Positions 17,007 to 25,020 of a DNA stretch of 37,965 nt are shown here, piece by piece. Source of the stretch: Actinomycetes bacterium (GTDB taxonomy: Bacteria; Actinomycetota; Thermoleophilia; Miltoncostaeales; Miltoncostaeaceae); contig JAHEIS010000009.1 in assembly GCA_024639225.1 (NCBI GenBank), forward strand, positions 1 through 37,965. Direction: 5' to 3'. Position numbers and translations under genes: made by a program. Below the pieces are notes generated by a model. That model had not been told where the DNA came from and did not search any database. It saw nothing but the letters and a program-made list of their open reading frames with translations. Numbering within the stretch: position 1 is the first letter of the stretch; each line of letters opens with the position of its first letter.

Positions 17007-17420
17007 GTGCCCCCGTACGTGCACCGAATTCCCTTCCGGATCGTGATGGCCGAGGTCGATGCCGCCCAGATCCACTTCACGGCGATCTACCGCTGGATGG
17101 ATCGCGGGCTCTCCGAGTGGCTCGCCGCGATCGGGCATCCGTTCACGCGGCTCCTGGCCGAGGGCCCCGGCGTGCCGATCGTCGACAGCCGGGCGCGCTT
17201 CATCGCCCGTGTCCTGCTGGACGACGAGATCGTCCTGACGACGCACGTCGGCGGGATCGGCACGACCTCGTTTGAGAGCCGGCACGACTTCACCCGCGAC
17301 GGCGAGACGGTGGTCGAGGGACGACTCGTCCACGTCTGCATCGACCGGGAGTCACGGACGCCCATCCCCGTGCCGGAGTGGCTCCGCGAGGCCGCCGTCG
17401 GGGATGACGGCACCTCCTGA
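17007..17420 (+). CDS. Acyl-CoA thioesterase, hotdog fold (4HBT type)
   Basis: A 137-residue single-hotdog thioesterase of the 4-hydroxybenzoyl-CoA/YbgC group, which hydrolyses acyl-CoA or acyl-carrier thioesters in the cytoplasm. The N-terminal strand HRIPFRIVMAEVDAAQIHFTAIYRWMDRG is the family's Asp-containing segment before the long central helix (usual form D-x-x-G/x-H-x-x-x-Y). VDSRARFIARVLLDDEIVLTTHVGGIGTTSFESRHDF covers the later strands, with GETVVEGRLVHVCID near the end. The length is normal. The GTG at 17007 is chosen because PPYVHRIPFRI fits the family N-terminus and a -10 box sits directly upstream. It is followed after 22 bases by the MMPL transporter. The pairing suggests release or supply of an acyl group for a lipid exported by MMPL; this is inference. 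Confidence 0.82.
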   Translation: MPPYVHRIPFRIVMAEVDAAQIHFTAIYRWMDRGLSEWLAAIGHPFTRLLAEGPGVPIVDSRARFIARVLLDDEIVLTTHVGGIGTTSFESRHDFTRDGETVVEGRLVHVCIDRESRTPIPVPEWLREAAVGDDGTS

Positions 17421-17442
17421 CGCCGGCCGTGGGAGCGCCGCC

Positions 17443-19551
17443 GTGCGACTCCTGAGGCTGGGCGCCGACCGACGCGGCAAATGGATCGTGCTCGCGGCAT
17501 GGGTCGTGGCGCTGGTCGTGATCGCCCCGGGGGCCCTGCGCTTCGAGGAGGTCCAGCGCGACGATCCCGAGACCTTCCTGCCCCGCGACTCGGAGTCGGT
17601 CGAGGTCATCCGCGAGCGTCGGGATGCGGCGAAGCGGGACGAGACCGGCGTGACGATCGTCTACCGGCGCGTCGATGGTGGCCCCCTCGACGGCCGGCAG
17701 AACGAGTTCGTCGGCCTCCTGCGTGATATCGAGACGTCGCTCGGGGTCGGCCAGAGGATCGGGGCGGTCTCCTCGGCGACCCTGTCGGACGACGGCACGA
17801 CTTTCGTCGCGACCTTCGACGGTTTCGCCCCGGCGGGCAGCGACGCCATCGTCGAGCTGGTCGGCGACGTGCGAGCGATCGTCGACGCATCCGCCGCGGA
17901 GGACCTGCGCGTGAGCGTCACGGGTGCGGCGGGCTTCACCGCCGACACCGAGGAGGTGTTCGGCGCGGTGAACTCGCGCCTGCTCGCCGCGACGGCGGGT
18001 CTGGTCTTCCTGCTTCTGATCCTGACCTACCGCAGCCCGGTCTTCTGGATCCTGCCCATGATCGCGGTGTTCGCCGCGGAGTTCGCCACGCGCGCCGGAG
18101 GCACCGGTCTGGCCGAGGCGGGGCTCGCGGTGAACGGGCAGTCCGCCGGAATTCTCCTCGTTCTGGTGTTCGGCGCGGGCACGGATTACGCGCTGTTTCT
18201 CACGTCCCGCTACCGGGAGGAGCTACGGCAACACGCCGACCACCACCGGGCGATGGCCGTCGCGCTGGAGCGGACGACCCCGGCGATCCTCGCGTCGGCG
18301 GCGACCAACATCGCGGCGCTGCTCGTTCTCTCGGTCGCGGTCGTGGAGGGGACGGCCGGGCTGGGTCGCATCGCGGCCCTCGGAATCGCGGTCACCCTCC
18401 TGACGATGCTCACCCTCCTGCCGGCGCTGCTGACGATCGCCGGGCGGAGGGTCTTCTGGCCGCTGGTGCCACGAGTCGGCGAGCGCGCGCCCGGGCCCGG
18501 TCCGTTCGGTCGCATCGCCGCGTTCATCCGTCCCCGTCCCCGTGCCGTCTGGATCGGCGGCGTCATCGTGCTGGCCGTGATCGCGACGGGCATCGTCCGC
18601 CTCGACAACGACCTCGCCGGGCCGGACGATTTCCGCGCGCCGGTCGAGTCCGTCGAGGGCCTGGAGGATCTCCAGGCCGCGTTCCCGCCGGGCTGGGCGG
18701 GTCCGGCCGACGTCCTGATGACCGACCCGGGATCCTTCTCGCCCGTGGCCGACGCGCTCCGGGCATCTCCCCTCATCGAGTCTGTGGTGACGCCGCCGGC
18801 GACGTCACCCCTTCCCCTGGTCACCGCCCGGCCGGCGTCCGACCCGTTCAGCCGGGAGACCTGGGAGTCGGTGCCTGAACTGCGGCGCATCGCCGGGGAC
18901 GCGGCCCTCATCGAGGGCGGGGCGCTCGTCGGTGGGGCCAGCGCCGAGGAATACGACTTCCGCCGGGCGATGACGCGCGATCAACTGGTCGTCTTCCCGC
19001 TCGTCCTGCTGGTGGTTTTCCTGATCCTGGTCGCGCTGCTGCGGTCTCTGGCGATGCCCGCGCTTGCCCTGACGAGCGTGGTGCTGTCGTGGGCGGCGGC
19101 CCTCGGAGGCGGCGCCCTCATCTTCGAGGCGCTGGGCATGTCCGCCGAGAGTCCGGCGCTTCCCCTCTTCGCCTTCGTGTTCCTCGTCGCGCTGGGCGTC
19201 GACTACAACATCTTCCTGCTCGTGCGGGCCCGCGAGGAGAGCCGCGAGCACGGGGCCGTCGAGGGCATGCTGCGCGCGCTCGGCACGACGGGCGGCGTCA
19301 TCACCGCGGCCGGTCTGGTGCTCGCCGGAACCTTCGGCGCGCTGATGGTCCTGCCGCTGACGAGCTTGATCCAGATCGGCGTCGTCATCGGCCTGGGGAT
19401 CCTGTTGGACACCTTCGTCGTCCGGACGCTGGTCATACCGGCGCTCGTGGCGGATCTCGGCGCGCCGGCCTGGTGGCCGCTGCGCCTCGGAACCGACCAC
19501 CGGGGCGTTTCGACCCCCGGCCCCGGTGAACTAGGCTCCGACGGCCGATGA
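17443..19551 (+). CDS. MMPL/RND-family membrane transporter
   Basis: A ~702-residue inner-membrane transporter of the MMPL branch of the RND superfamily, which in actinobacteria exports lipids and glycolipids using the proton gradient. It has the expected duplicated layout: one N-terminal helix (WIVLAAWVVALVVIAPGAL), a periplasmic loop domain (~35-175), five helices, then a second helix-loop-five-helix repeat. Helix 4 of the first half carries GAGTDYALFLTSRYREE and that of the second half GVDYNIFLLVRAREE, the paired Asp-Tyr proton-relay residues. The start is the GTG at 17443, with GGGAG seven bases upstream; the in-frame ATG at 17404 would overlap the thioesterase by 17 bases and lacks a ribosome site. 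The end overlaps the secreted hydrolase by ATGA. No large cytoplasmic C-terminal domain is present. Confidence 0.92.
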   Translation: MRLLRLGADRRGKWIVLAAWVVALVVIAPGALRFEEVQRDDPETFLPRDSESVEVIRERRDAAKRDETGVTIVYRRVDGGPLDGRQNEFVGLLRDIETSLGVGQRIGAVSSATLSDDGTTFVATFDGFAPAGSDAIVELVGDVRAIVDASAAEDLRVSVTGAAGFTADTEEVFGAVNSRLLAATAGLVFLLLILTYRSPVFWILPMIAVFAAEFATRAGGTGLAEAGLAVNGQSAGILLVLVFGAGTDYALFLTSRYREELRQHADHHRAMAVALERTTPAILASAATNIAALLVLSVAVVEGTAGLGRIAALGIAVTLLTMLTLLPALLTIAGRRVFWPLVPRVGERAPGPGPFGRIAAFIRPRPRAVWIGGVIVLAVIATGIVRLDNDLAGPDDFRAPVESVEGLEDLQAAFPPGWAGPADVLMTDPGSFSPVADALRASPLIESVVTPPATSPLPLVTARPASDPFSRETWESVPELRRIAGDAALIEGGALVGGASAEEYDFRRAMTRDQLVVFPLVLLVVFLILVALLRSLAMPALALTSVVLSWAAALGGGALIFEALGMSAESPALPLFAFVFLVALGVDYNIFLLVRAREESREHGAVEGMLRALGTTGGVITAAGLVLAGTFGALMVLPLTSLIQIGVVIGLGILLDTFVVRTLVIPALVADLGAPAWWPLRLGTDHRGVSTPGPGELGSDGR

Positions 19552-20966
19552 ACCCGATCACGGTTGCCCGTTTCCGGCGCGCTCTGTCAGCCGCCTCCGC
19601 CCCGCTCGTGCTGCTCGCCGCCGGCGGTGCGGCCGCCGCCGAGCTCGAGCCGCTCTCGCCGGGCCGGGCCGTGACGCCCGCCATCCAGGACGACCGCCTC
19701 TACCAACCGGGCGTCGATGTGGAGGGGCGCATGGCGGAAATGGCGGCACTCGGCGCGCGTTTCGTCCGGGTCGACATGCGCTGGGATCTGATCGCCACGC
19801 GCCGCCCTGCCGCACCGCGGGACCCGGCGGATCCCGCCTACGACTGGAGCGCCTACGACCGGATCGTCGATGCGGCGCGCGCCAATCGCATGAACCTCAT
19901 GTTCACGGTGTGGGGCACGCCGACGTGGGCCGCCGATCCCCGGGTGCCGGCAGACCCGTCCTTCCCGGCGTTCGCCACCCGACCGCTCTCGGCCACGGAC
20001 TTCGGCATGTTCGGCGCGGCGGCGATCGCCCGCTACCGCCCGCGCGGCGTCCGTCACTGGGAGGCCTGGAACGAGCCCAACATCCCGTTGTTCATGCGCC
20101 CGCAGTACGTCGAGCGCAACGGGCGGCTCGTTCCGTTCTCACCGGCGCTCTACGCCAAGATGTTGAAGTCGTTCTACCGCGAGGCCAAGGCGGTCGCGCC
20201 ATCCGCCCGGATCTGTGGTGGCGTCACCGCGCCGGCCGGTGATCCGGTCCCCTCCAGCACGGACAGCCGGATCGCGCCGCTCGACTTCTACGCCCGGCTC
20301 GCGCGAAGTGGTCGCCCGAAGATGGACGCGATCTGCCACCACCCGTACCCGATCACAAAGCCGCGGAACCGCAACTTCGCGGACGCGAGCTATGTCGACC
20401 TCTACAACCTCGATGCCCTCATCACGGCGATCGACCGCAGCTACCTGAGGGGCAAGCCGATCTGGTTGACCGAATTCGGTTTCTCGACCGAATCGGTCCC
20501 GCAGTACAAGCTCTTCTTCAGCCAGGCGAAGCAGGCGTCGTTCCTGGTCGACGCCTTCCGCCGCGTCCGGCCGGGCAACCGGGTCGGGATCTTCACCTGG
20601 TACATCTGGCAGGACAACAACGACTGGAAGTCCGGCCTGTTGAATGTCGACGGCAGCCCGAAGCGGGCGTTCGAGGCCTACGCCCTGCCGGCCGCGACCA
20701 ACCGCAAGGTGATCCGCGCCGGGAACTCGGTGACGCTGACCGGCCAGATCCGCTCGGCCACGGGCCGGACCCGGGTCCAGGTGCAGCGTCGACGCCCGGG
20801 GCGCTGGATCAACGTCGGGCCGCTCCGCACATCCGCCGATGGTAGTTTCCGGGCCCGCCTGAGCCCTTCGGCGACGTCGCGCTACCGTGTCGTCTGGCGG
20901 GGCAAGACCCGCACGGGCACGACTGCCCGACGAGCGAGCCCATCGTTCCGGATCCGCGTCAAATAG
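19548..20966 (+). CDS. Secreted clan GH-A glycoside hydrolase with C-terminal beta domain
   Basis: A 472-residue protein. The N-terminus (ITVARFRRALSAASAPLVLLAAGGAAAAEL) is a signal peptide with probable cleavage after AAA. A (beta/alpha)8 hydrolase domain follows, resembling GH39/GH5-like enzymes: RFVRVDMRWDLI, YDWSAYDRIVDAARANRMNLMFTVWGTPTWA, HWEAWNEPN with the catalytic acid/base Glu after Asn, AICHHPYP, PIWLTEFGFST with the nucleophile Glu, and FTWYIWQDNNDWKSGLLN. From ~385 on, an all-beta segment (RKVIRAGNSVTLTGQIRSATGRTRVQVQRR...SFRARLSPSATSRYRVVW) looks like an Ig-like or wall/glycan-binding module. It starts at an ATG overlapping the MMPL stop (ATGA) and is followed after 50 bases by the sugar transferase. 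It may trim or release the glycan made by this module. Exact family and substrate are uncertain. Confidence 0.85.
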   Translation: MNPITVARFRRALSAASAPLVLLAAGGAAAAELEPLSPGRAVTPAIQDDRLYQPGVDVEGRMAEMAALGARFVRVDMRWDLIATRRPAAPRDPADPAYDWSAYDRIVDAARANRMNLMFTVWGTPTWAADPRVPADPSFPAFATRPLSATDFGMFGAAAIARYRPRGVRHWEAWNEPNIPLFMRPQYVERNGRLVPFSPALYAKMLKSFYREAKAVAPSARICGGVTAPAGDPVPSSTDSRIAPLDFYARLARSGRPKMDAICHHPYPITKPRNRNFADASYVDLYNLDALITAIDRSYLRGKPIWLTEFGFSTESVPQYKLFFSQAKQASFLVDAFRRVRPGNRVGIFTWYIWQDNNDWKSGLLNVDGSPKRAFEAYALPAATNRKVIRAGNSVTLTGQIRSATGRTRVQVQRRRPGRWINVGPLRTSADGSFRARLSPSATSRYRVVWRGKTRTGTTARRASPSFRIRVK

Positions 20967-21016
20967 ACGTCCGCCACCAGGCGTCAACGGCATCGCCGGG
21001 GACACCTCCCGGGCGC

Positions 21017-22474
21017 ATGGCCCCGCCCACCGCCGGCGACGTCCGCTCCGCACCCGTCCTGCGCGGGCCCGCGGGCAACGCGATGATCCGGCGCGCGGCA
21101 TCGGTCGCACTGCTGGTCGCGGTCGACCTGACCGCGGTCATCCTCGGCATATGGACTGCCCTGGCCGTCAAGCTCCTGCTCTCCGGCGAGGCGGTCGACG
21201 CCACGGCCATCTGGGCGGCTGAGCAGCGCGCTCTGCCGCTGGCGGCTCTCACAACCGTGCTGATCTTCGCCAAGAACGGCCTGTACCGGCCGCGCGAGCA
21301 GCGGGGTGGCTCGGCGCGGATCCTCTCCTCGGTCGCGCTGGCCGCGATCATCGTCGCCGCCGTGGTCCTGATCGGCGGGTGGCGTTTTGACAGCTTCTAC
21401 ATCTTCTACGCGTCGTGGTTCTTCGTGAGCATCATGGCGGTCACGCTGCGCGCCAGCTACGCCAGCGTCACGGCGACGGCCCTCGACGCGATGGACTTCC
21501 AGCGACGGGTGCTGCTCGTCGGGCCGTCCCGGCTGACGACCCAGATCGGGGAGGGACTGGGTCGCAGCAAGAGCCGCGGAGGCGTCCCCTATCGGGTCAC
21601 GGGAGCGCACGAAATGCCAGCCGATCCCGCCGCTGACACGCCGGAGGCGCGGGCCCTGCGCGAGGCCGTCGATCCCGATCGCGTTGACGAGGTGATCCTG
21701 ACCGGCGCTACCGGCGACGGCGACGTGGTCGTCACGCTCCTGGAGTACTGCCGCCAGCGCGGCATTCCCGTCCGCCTGGCGCCGACGACCGCGGAGCTGC
21801 TCACCCACTCGCTCCACGCGGTGCCCGCGCCCGGGCTACCCCTTTTCGACCTGCGCCCGCCGGTGTTCGCTGCCTGGGCCTTCTGGGTCAAGCGGGTCTT
21901 CGACCTCGTCGTCGCAAGCCTCATCGCCATCGTGGTCGCGCCGCTGATGGCGATCGCGGCGATCGCGATCAAGGCCTCCGACCGCGGCCCCGTGCTCCAC
22001 CGCAGCCGACGGGTCGGGCTCAACGAACGCGAGTTCACCTGCTTCAAGCTGCGCACCATGCAGATCGGGGCGGAGGAACTGCAGGACGATCTCGAGCAGG
22101 AGAACGAGGCAGACGGCGCATTGTTCAAGATCCGGAAGGACCCGCGCGTGACGCCCGTGGGTCGCGTGCTGCGACGCTTCTCGATCGACGAGTTCCCCCA
22201 GCTGATCAACGTCCTGCGCGGAGAGATGTCGCTGGTCGGCCCGCGCCCCCTGCCGTTGCGCGACTACGGTCGGCTCTCGGATCTCCACAAGAAGCGCTAC
22301 CTCGTCCTGCCGGGCATGACGGGCCTCTGGCAGGTGAGCGGGCGCTCCGGGCTGTCCTTTGACGAACTCGTCCGGCTCGATTTCTTCTACATCGAGAGCT
22401 GGTCGATCTGGATGGACCTGACCATCATCCTCCGGACCATCCCGACAATCCTGTTCTCGCGCGGGGCCTGGTGA
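21017..22474 (+). CDS. Polyprenyl-phosphate sugar-1-phosphate transferase (WcaJ/WbaP-type)
   Basis: A 485-residue membrane enzyme that moves a sugar-1-phosphate from a nucleotide sugar to undecaprenyl phosphate, the first step of lipid-linked glycan synthesis. Four N-terminal helices (VALLVAVDLTAVILGIWTAL, LPLAALTTVLIFA, LSSVALAAIIVAAVVLIGG, FYIFYASWFFVSIMAVTL) are followed by a degenerate Rossmann-like CoA-binding-type domain (RRVLLVGPSRLTTQIGEGL...VDEVILTGA). The catalytic bacterial sugar transferase domain begins with the re-entrant helix KRVFDLVVASLIAIVVAPLM, then FTCFKLRTM, the DxxR-like RRFSIDEFPQLINVLRGEMSLVGPRP and LPGMTGLWQVSGRS. The ATG at 21017 gives a normal family length. Its stop overlaps the next gene as GTGA. 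Which sugar is loaded (glucose, galactose or another) is not readable. Confidence 0.93.
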   Translation: MAPPTAGDVRSAPVLRGPAGNAMIRRAASVALLVAVDLTAVILGIWTALAVKLLLSGEAVDATAIWAAEQRALPLAALTTVLIFAKNGLYRPREQRGGSARILSSVALAAIIVAAVVLIGGWRFDSFYIFYASWFFVSIMAVTLRASYASVTATALDAMDFQRRVLLVGPSRLTTQIGEGLGRSKSRGGVPYRVTGAHEMPADPAADTPEARALREAVDPDRVDEVILTGATGDGDVVVTLLEYCRQRGIPVRLAPTTAELLTHSLHAVPAPGLPLFDLRPPVFAAWAFWVKRVFDLVVASLIAIVVAPLMAIAAIAIKASDRGPVLHRSRRVGLNEREFTCFKLRTMQIGAEELQDDLEQENEADGALFKIRKDPRVTPVGRVLRRFSIDEFPQLINVLRGEMSLVGPRPLPLRDYGRLSDLHKKRYLVLPGMTGLWQVSGRSGLSFDELVRLDFFYIESWSIWMDLTIILRTIPTILFSRGAW

Positions 22475-22761
22475 GCGCCGACTCCCGCGATCCCGACGCG
22501 TTGCTGGCCGAGTTGCGCGATGCCGCCGGACCGCCCCCCCTCGCCCCGCTCGGCCTGTCGGCGCCCGCCCCGTCGGCCCGTCGCGGCCTGCGCGGTGCGG
22601 CGGTTACCCGAATCCGGGCGCTCGTCCTCCGCGTGATGACGCCGGTGCTCGGCGACCTCCTCGGTCAGCTCGAGCGCGACCGGGCGCGGACGCGGGCCGA
22701 GCTCGCCGCGCTGCGCGCCCGGGTCAGCGCGCTCGAGGACGATCGCCGCGCCGGCGACTGA
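22471..22761 (+). CDS. Small coiled-coil protein of unknown function
   Basis: A 96-residue protein with a GTG start overlapping the sugar-transferase stop (GTGA), followed by a GT4 gene 15 bases later; the tight packing and codon bias support translation. The first ~45 residues are Pro/Ala-rich and probably disordered. Residues ~45-90 form an amphipathic helix continuing into a coiled coil (RIRALVLRVMTPVLGDLLGQLERDRARTRAELAALRARVSALEDD, seen as heptads). The pattern resembles the coiled-coil segment that precedes the methyltransferase domain in the protein at 5847-6911. I do not recognise a named family. It could scaffold or tether the glycosyltransferases at the membrane; that is speculation. 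Confidence 0.7.
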   Translation: MSADSRDPDALLAELRDAAGPPPLAPLGLSAPAPSARRGLRGAAVTRIRALVLRVMTPVLGDLLGQLERDRARTRAELAALRARVSALEDDRRAGD

Positions 22762-22776
22762 CCGACTGCCGGCCCG

Positions 22777-23967
22777 ATGAGGATCACCTTCGTGGTCCAG
22801 CGCTACGGCGCCGACGTCGCGGGAGGGGCCGAGGCGCTGGCGCGGTCAACCGCGCGAGCCCTCGCCGAGCGCGGAGCCGAGCTGCGCATCCTGACCACCA
22901 CCGCACGGGACTACCTGCGGTGGGAACCCGCTTACGACGAAGGGCGGAGCGAGGTCGACGGGCTACCGGTCAGACGATTCGATGCCGAGAAGCCCGATCC
23001 CGAGCGGGCCGCGGATCTGACGCGGGCGTTGACGCTGGCGCCCGGCGACGCCGCGACCGAGAACGACTGGGCGCGGGCGCAGGGCCCGGTCTGCCCCGGC
23101 CTGCTCGCGGAGCTCGAGGCCGACACCTCCGATGTCGTCGTCTTCTGGACCTATCTGTACGCGACGACGCAGCTCGGACTGCCGCTGACGCGCGGGCGGG
23201 CGGTGCTCGTCCCGCTCGCCCACGATGAGCCCCCGTTCCGGACGACGCTCAGCCGTGGAGTCGTCCGGATCGCTGACGGGCTGGCCTTCCTGACGCCGGA
23301 GGAACGGCGCCTGGTCCATGACATCCACGACCCGGATCCCCGGGCGGAGATGATCGTCGGGGCGGGCATCGACGAGTATCCCGTCGGCGACCCGGACAGA
23401 GGGCGTCGGCTCGTGGGCGCCGACGACTACGTCCTCTACCTCGGCCGGGTCGATCCCGCCAAGGGCGTGCTCAGCCTGATCGCGGCACACGACGCCTACC
23501 GCCGGGACGGCGGGCGCCTGCCGCTGATCCTCGGCGGGCGCGCGACCGACGGCGTGAGCCTGCCGACCGGCGCCCGGGCGCTCGGTTTTCTCGAGGAGAA
23601 GGACCGGCGCGACATCACGGCCGGCGCGCGCGCGGTGGCCCTGCCGTCCCGCCACGAGAGCCTCTCGCTCGTCGCGCTCGAGGCCTGGCGCGCCGGCGTG
23701 CCGACGCTCGCCAACGCGGCCAGCGAAGTACTCGCCGCCCAGACGGCCCGCTCGGGAGGTGGGCTGTTGTGGTTCAGCGACGAGGACTACGGGCGGGCTC
23801 TGCGCCGTCTCGAGGATCCGGGGCGTCGGTCGGACATGGGCGCCCGGGGAGCGGCGTGGACCGCGAACTGGTCCTGGGACGCCTGCGCCGATCGCTGGGA
23901 GGGTCTGCTCGGGGCCGTCCACGCGTCTCCCGACACGCAGGACGGATCGCGGCACCCGACAGAGTGA
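22777..23967 (+). CDS. GT4 glycosyltransferase
   Basis: A 396-residue family 4 glycosyltransferase, similar to that at 4679-5863: both open (I)xFVVxRYGADxxGGAEA and have a long acidic region before the second domain. Marks are MRITFVVQRYGADVAGGAEAL, VFWTYLYATTQLGLPLT, VLVPLAHDEPPFR, YVLYLGRVDPAKGVLSLIAAH, and a divergent donor-site motif ESLSLVALE in SRHESLSLVALEAWRAGVPTLANA, which keeps the EX7E spacing. The ATG at 22777 fits the family start. It is the last gene of the plus-strand run from 17007 and ends 32 bases before a convergent gene, with a hairpin between. It probably extends the lipid-linked sugar made by the upstream transferase. Confidence 0.89.
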   Translation: MRITFVVQRYGADVAGGAEALARSTARALAERGAELRILTTTARDYLRWEPAYDEGRSEVDGLPVRRFDAEKPDPERAADLTRALTLAPGDAATENDWARAQGPVCPGLLAELEADTSDVVVFWTYLYATTQLGLPLTRGRAVLVPLAHDEPPFRTTLSRGVVRIADGLAFLTPEERRLVHDIHDPDPRAEMIVGAGIDEYPVGDPDRGRRLVGADDYVLYLGRVDPAKGVLSLIAAHDAYRRDGGRLPLILGGRATDGVSLPTGARALGFLEEKDRRDITAGARAVALPSRHESLSLVALEAWRAGVPTLANAASEVLAAQTARSGGGLLWFSDEDYGRALRRLEDPGRRSDMGARGAAWTANWSWDACADRWEGLLGAVHASPDTQDGSRHPTE

Positions 23968-23971
23968 GTCC

Positions 23972-23993
23972 TCCCCGGTAGGAATGCCGGGGA
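23972..23993. terminator. Hairpin between convergent genes
   Basis: TCCCCGG (23972-23978) pairs with CCGGGGA (23987-23993) around an 8-base loop, in the 32-base gap between the plus-strand GT4 and the minus-strand 148-residue gene. No T-run follows on either side. It probably terminates or insulates both transcripts. Confidence 0.5.
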
Positions 23994-23999
23994 TGGCGC

Positions 24000-24446
24000 C
24001 TAGAGCGGGCCCGTCGACGCCTCGGGGACCCGGCTGACCCGTCGGATACGCCACGCCGGCAGATAGCTCGCGTTCTCCTGGATGTCCTGCTGAGCGATAC
24101 GCCGAGCCGTCGCCGCGTCCTGGGCCCAGGCGTGCAGGTGGGCGACATCCCGCCGTTCCATGCGGTCCCCGACGCTCGTCCAGAGCGCGAACACGATCTC
24201 GTAGAGATAGGTGCCCGGGGCCCGGGGCGTGAGCGGCCGCAGTAGGCCGATGGTCCAGCCCTCGTCCCCGTCCGCGCGCCGGCTCAGCTCCAGCTCGGCC
24301 GCGGCCCGTGCCGCGTCGATGTCGGGTGCGTGGAACTCCGCCCGCCCAGCGACGGAGGCCGCGCGCGCGCCCGCGGCGCGCCGGAGCAGCGTCGCTTGCC
24401 ACAGGGGCGCGTCCGGAGCGGGCGGATTCGGCGCGGTGTCGCCCAC
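24000..24446 (-). CDS. Unrecognised 148-residue protein coupled to cyclophilin
   Basis: I do not recognise the family. The gene starts at a GTG only one base after the cyclophilin stop (TGACGTG), so it is probably translated by coupling. The longer open frame upstream merely reads the cyclophilin gene out of frame. The protein begins with a Pro-rich stretch (NPPAPDAPLWQATLLRRAAG), then REF-like helices (AEFHAPDIDAARAAAELELSRRADGDEGWTIGLLRPL), LYEIVFALWTSVGDRMERRDVAHLHAWAQDAATARRIAQQDIQ, and a basic C-terminus. Predicted mixed alpha/beta, cytoplasmic, no signal or membrane segment, no cysteine. The repeated 'AxxIDAARAAAELELSRR' and 'AWAQDAATARRIAQQDI' segments may be two copies of one strand-helix unit, as in small ferredoxin-like proteins. 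Function unknown. Confidence 0.65.
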   Translation of the reverse strand: MGDTAPNPPAPDAPLWQATLLRRAAGARAASVAGRAEFHAPDIDAARAAAELELSRRADGDEGWTIGLLRPLTPRAPGTYLYEIVFALWTSVGDRMERRDVAHLHAWAQDAATARRIAQQDIQENASYLPAWRIRRVSRVPEASTGPL

Positions 24447-24447
24447 G

Positions 24448-24951
24448 TCAGTCGGCGGATTCCTCGATCGTGATCGAGTTGATGGTGATCCGCTCCGCCG
24501 GACGGTCCCGGCGGTCGGTCGGAGCGGTCCCGATGGCGTCCAGCACGTCCTCCCCGCCGACGATCTTGCCGAAGCCGGTGTGGTGGCCGTCCAGGTGGGG
24601 CGTCGCCGGAGCGGTGATGAGGAAGAACTGGCTCCCGTTGGTTCCGGGGCCCGCGTTCGCCATCGCCAGGACGCCACGCACGAGCTTCTCGGAGTTGATC
24701 TCATCTTGGAACTGGTAGCCGGGGCCGCCGGTGCCGGTGCCGTCGGGGCATCCGCCCTGGATCATGAAGTCCTTGATCACCCGGTGGAAGATCAGGCCGT
24801 CGTAGAAGCCCTGCTGGGCGAGACCGACGAAGTTGCCGACGGTCTGGGGGGCCTCCTCGGCCCACAGGGCGACCCGCATCTCTCCTGCGCTCGTGTCGAA
24901 GACGGCGCTGTAGGTCTTGTTCGTGTCGGCGGGCGGTGGCAGCTCGGGCAT
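24448..24951 (-). CDS. Cyclophilin-type peptidyl-prolyl cis-trans isomerase
   Basis: A 167-residue single-domain cyclophilin that catalyses proline isomerisation during protein folding. It shows the full core: AEEAPQTVGNFVGLAQQGFYDGLIFHRVIKDFMIQGG with the catalytic Arg in FHRV and the FMIQGG strand, then GTGTGGPGYQFQDE, LAMANAGPGTNGSQFFL with the substrate-binding Gln-Phe-Phe, and HHTGFGKIVGGEDVLDAI. The usual Trp of cyclosporin-binding forms is a His here (LDGHHTGFG), as in many bacterial enzymes. It has no signal peptide, so it is cytoplasmic. GGAGG lies five bases before the ATG. It lies 69 bases after the GMC oxidoreductase on the same strand and is followed directly by an unknown gene. 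Confidence 0.93.
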   Translation of the reverse strand: MPELPPPADTNKTYSAVFDTSAGEMRVALWAEEAPQTVGNFVGLAQQGFYDGLIFHRVIKDFMIQGGCPDGTGTGGPGYQFQDEINSEKLVRGVLAMANAGPGTNGSQFFLITAPATPHLDGHHTGFGKIVGGEDVLDAIGTAPTDRRDRPAERITINSITIEESAD

Positions 24952-25020
24952 CGGTCCTCCGTGGCGTGGTCAGTTCATGGTGATTGAAGCAGCAACGCGC
25001 GGCGAGATGCCCGCCGATGA

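Noticed and set aside
24000-24704. Longer 234-codon version of the 148-residue gene
   Set aside because: The extra 86 residues are Ser/Arg/Thr-rich out-of-frame reading of the cyclophilin gene.
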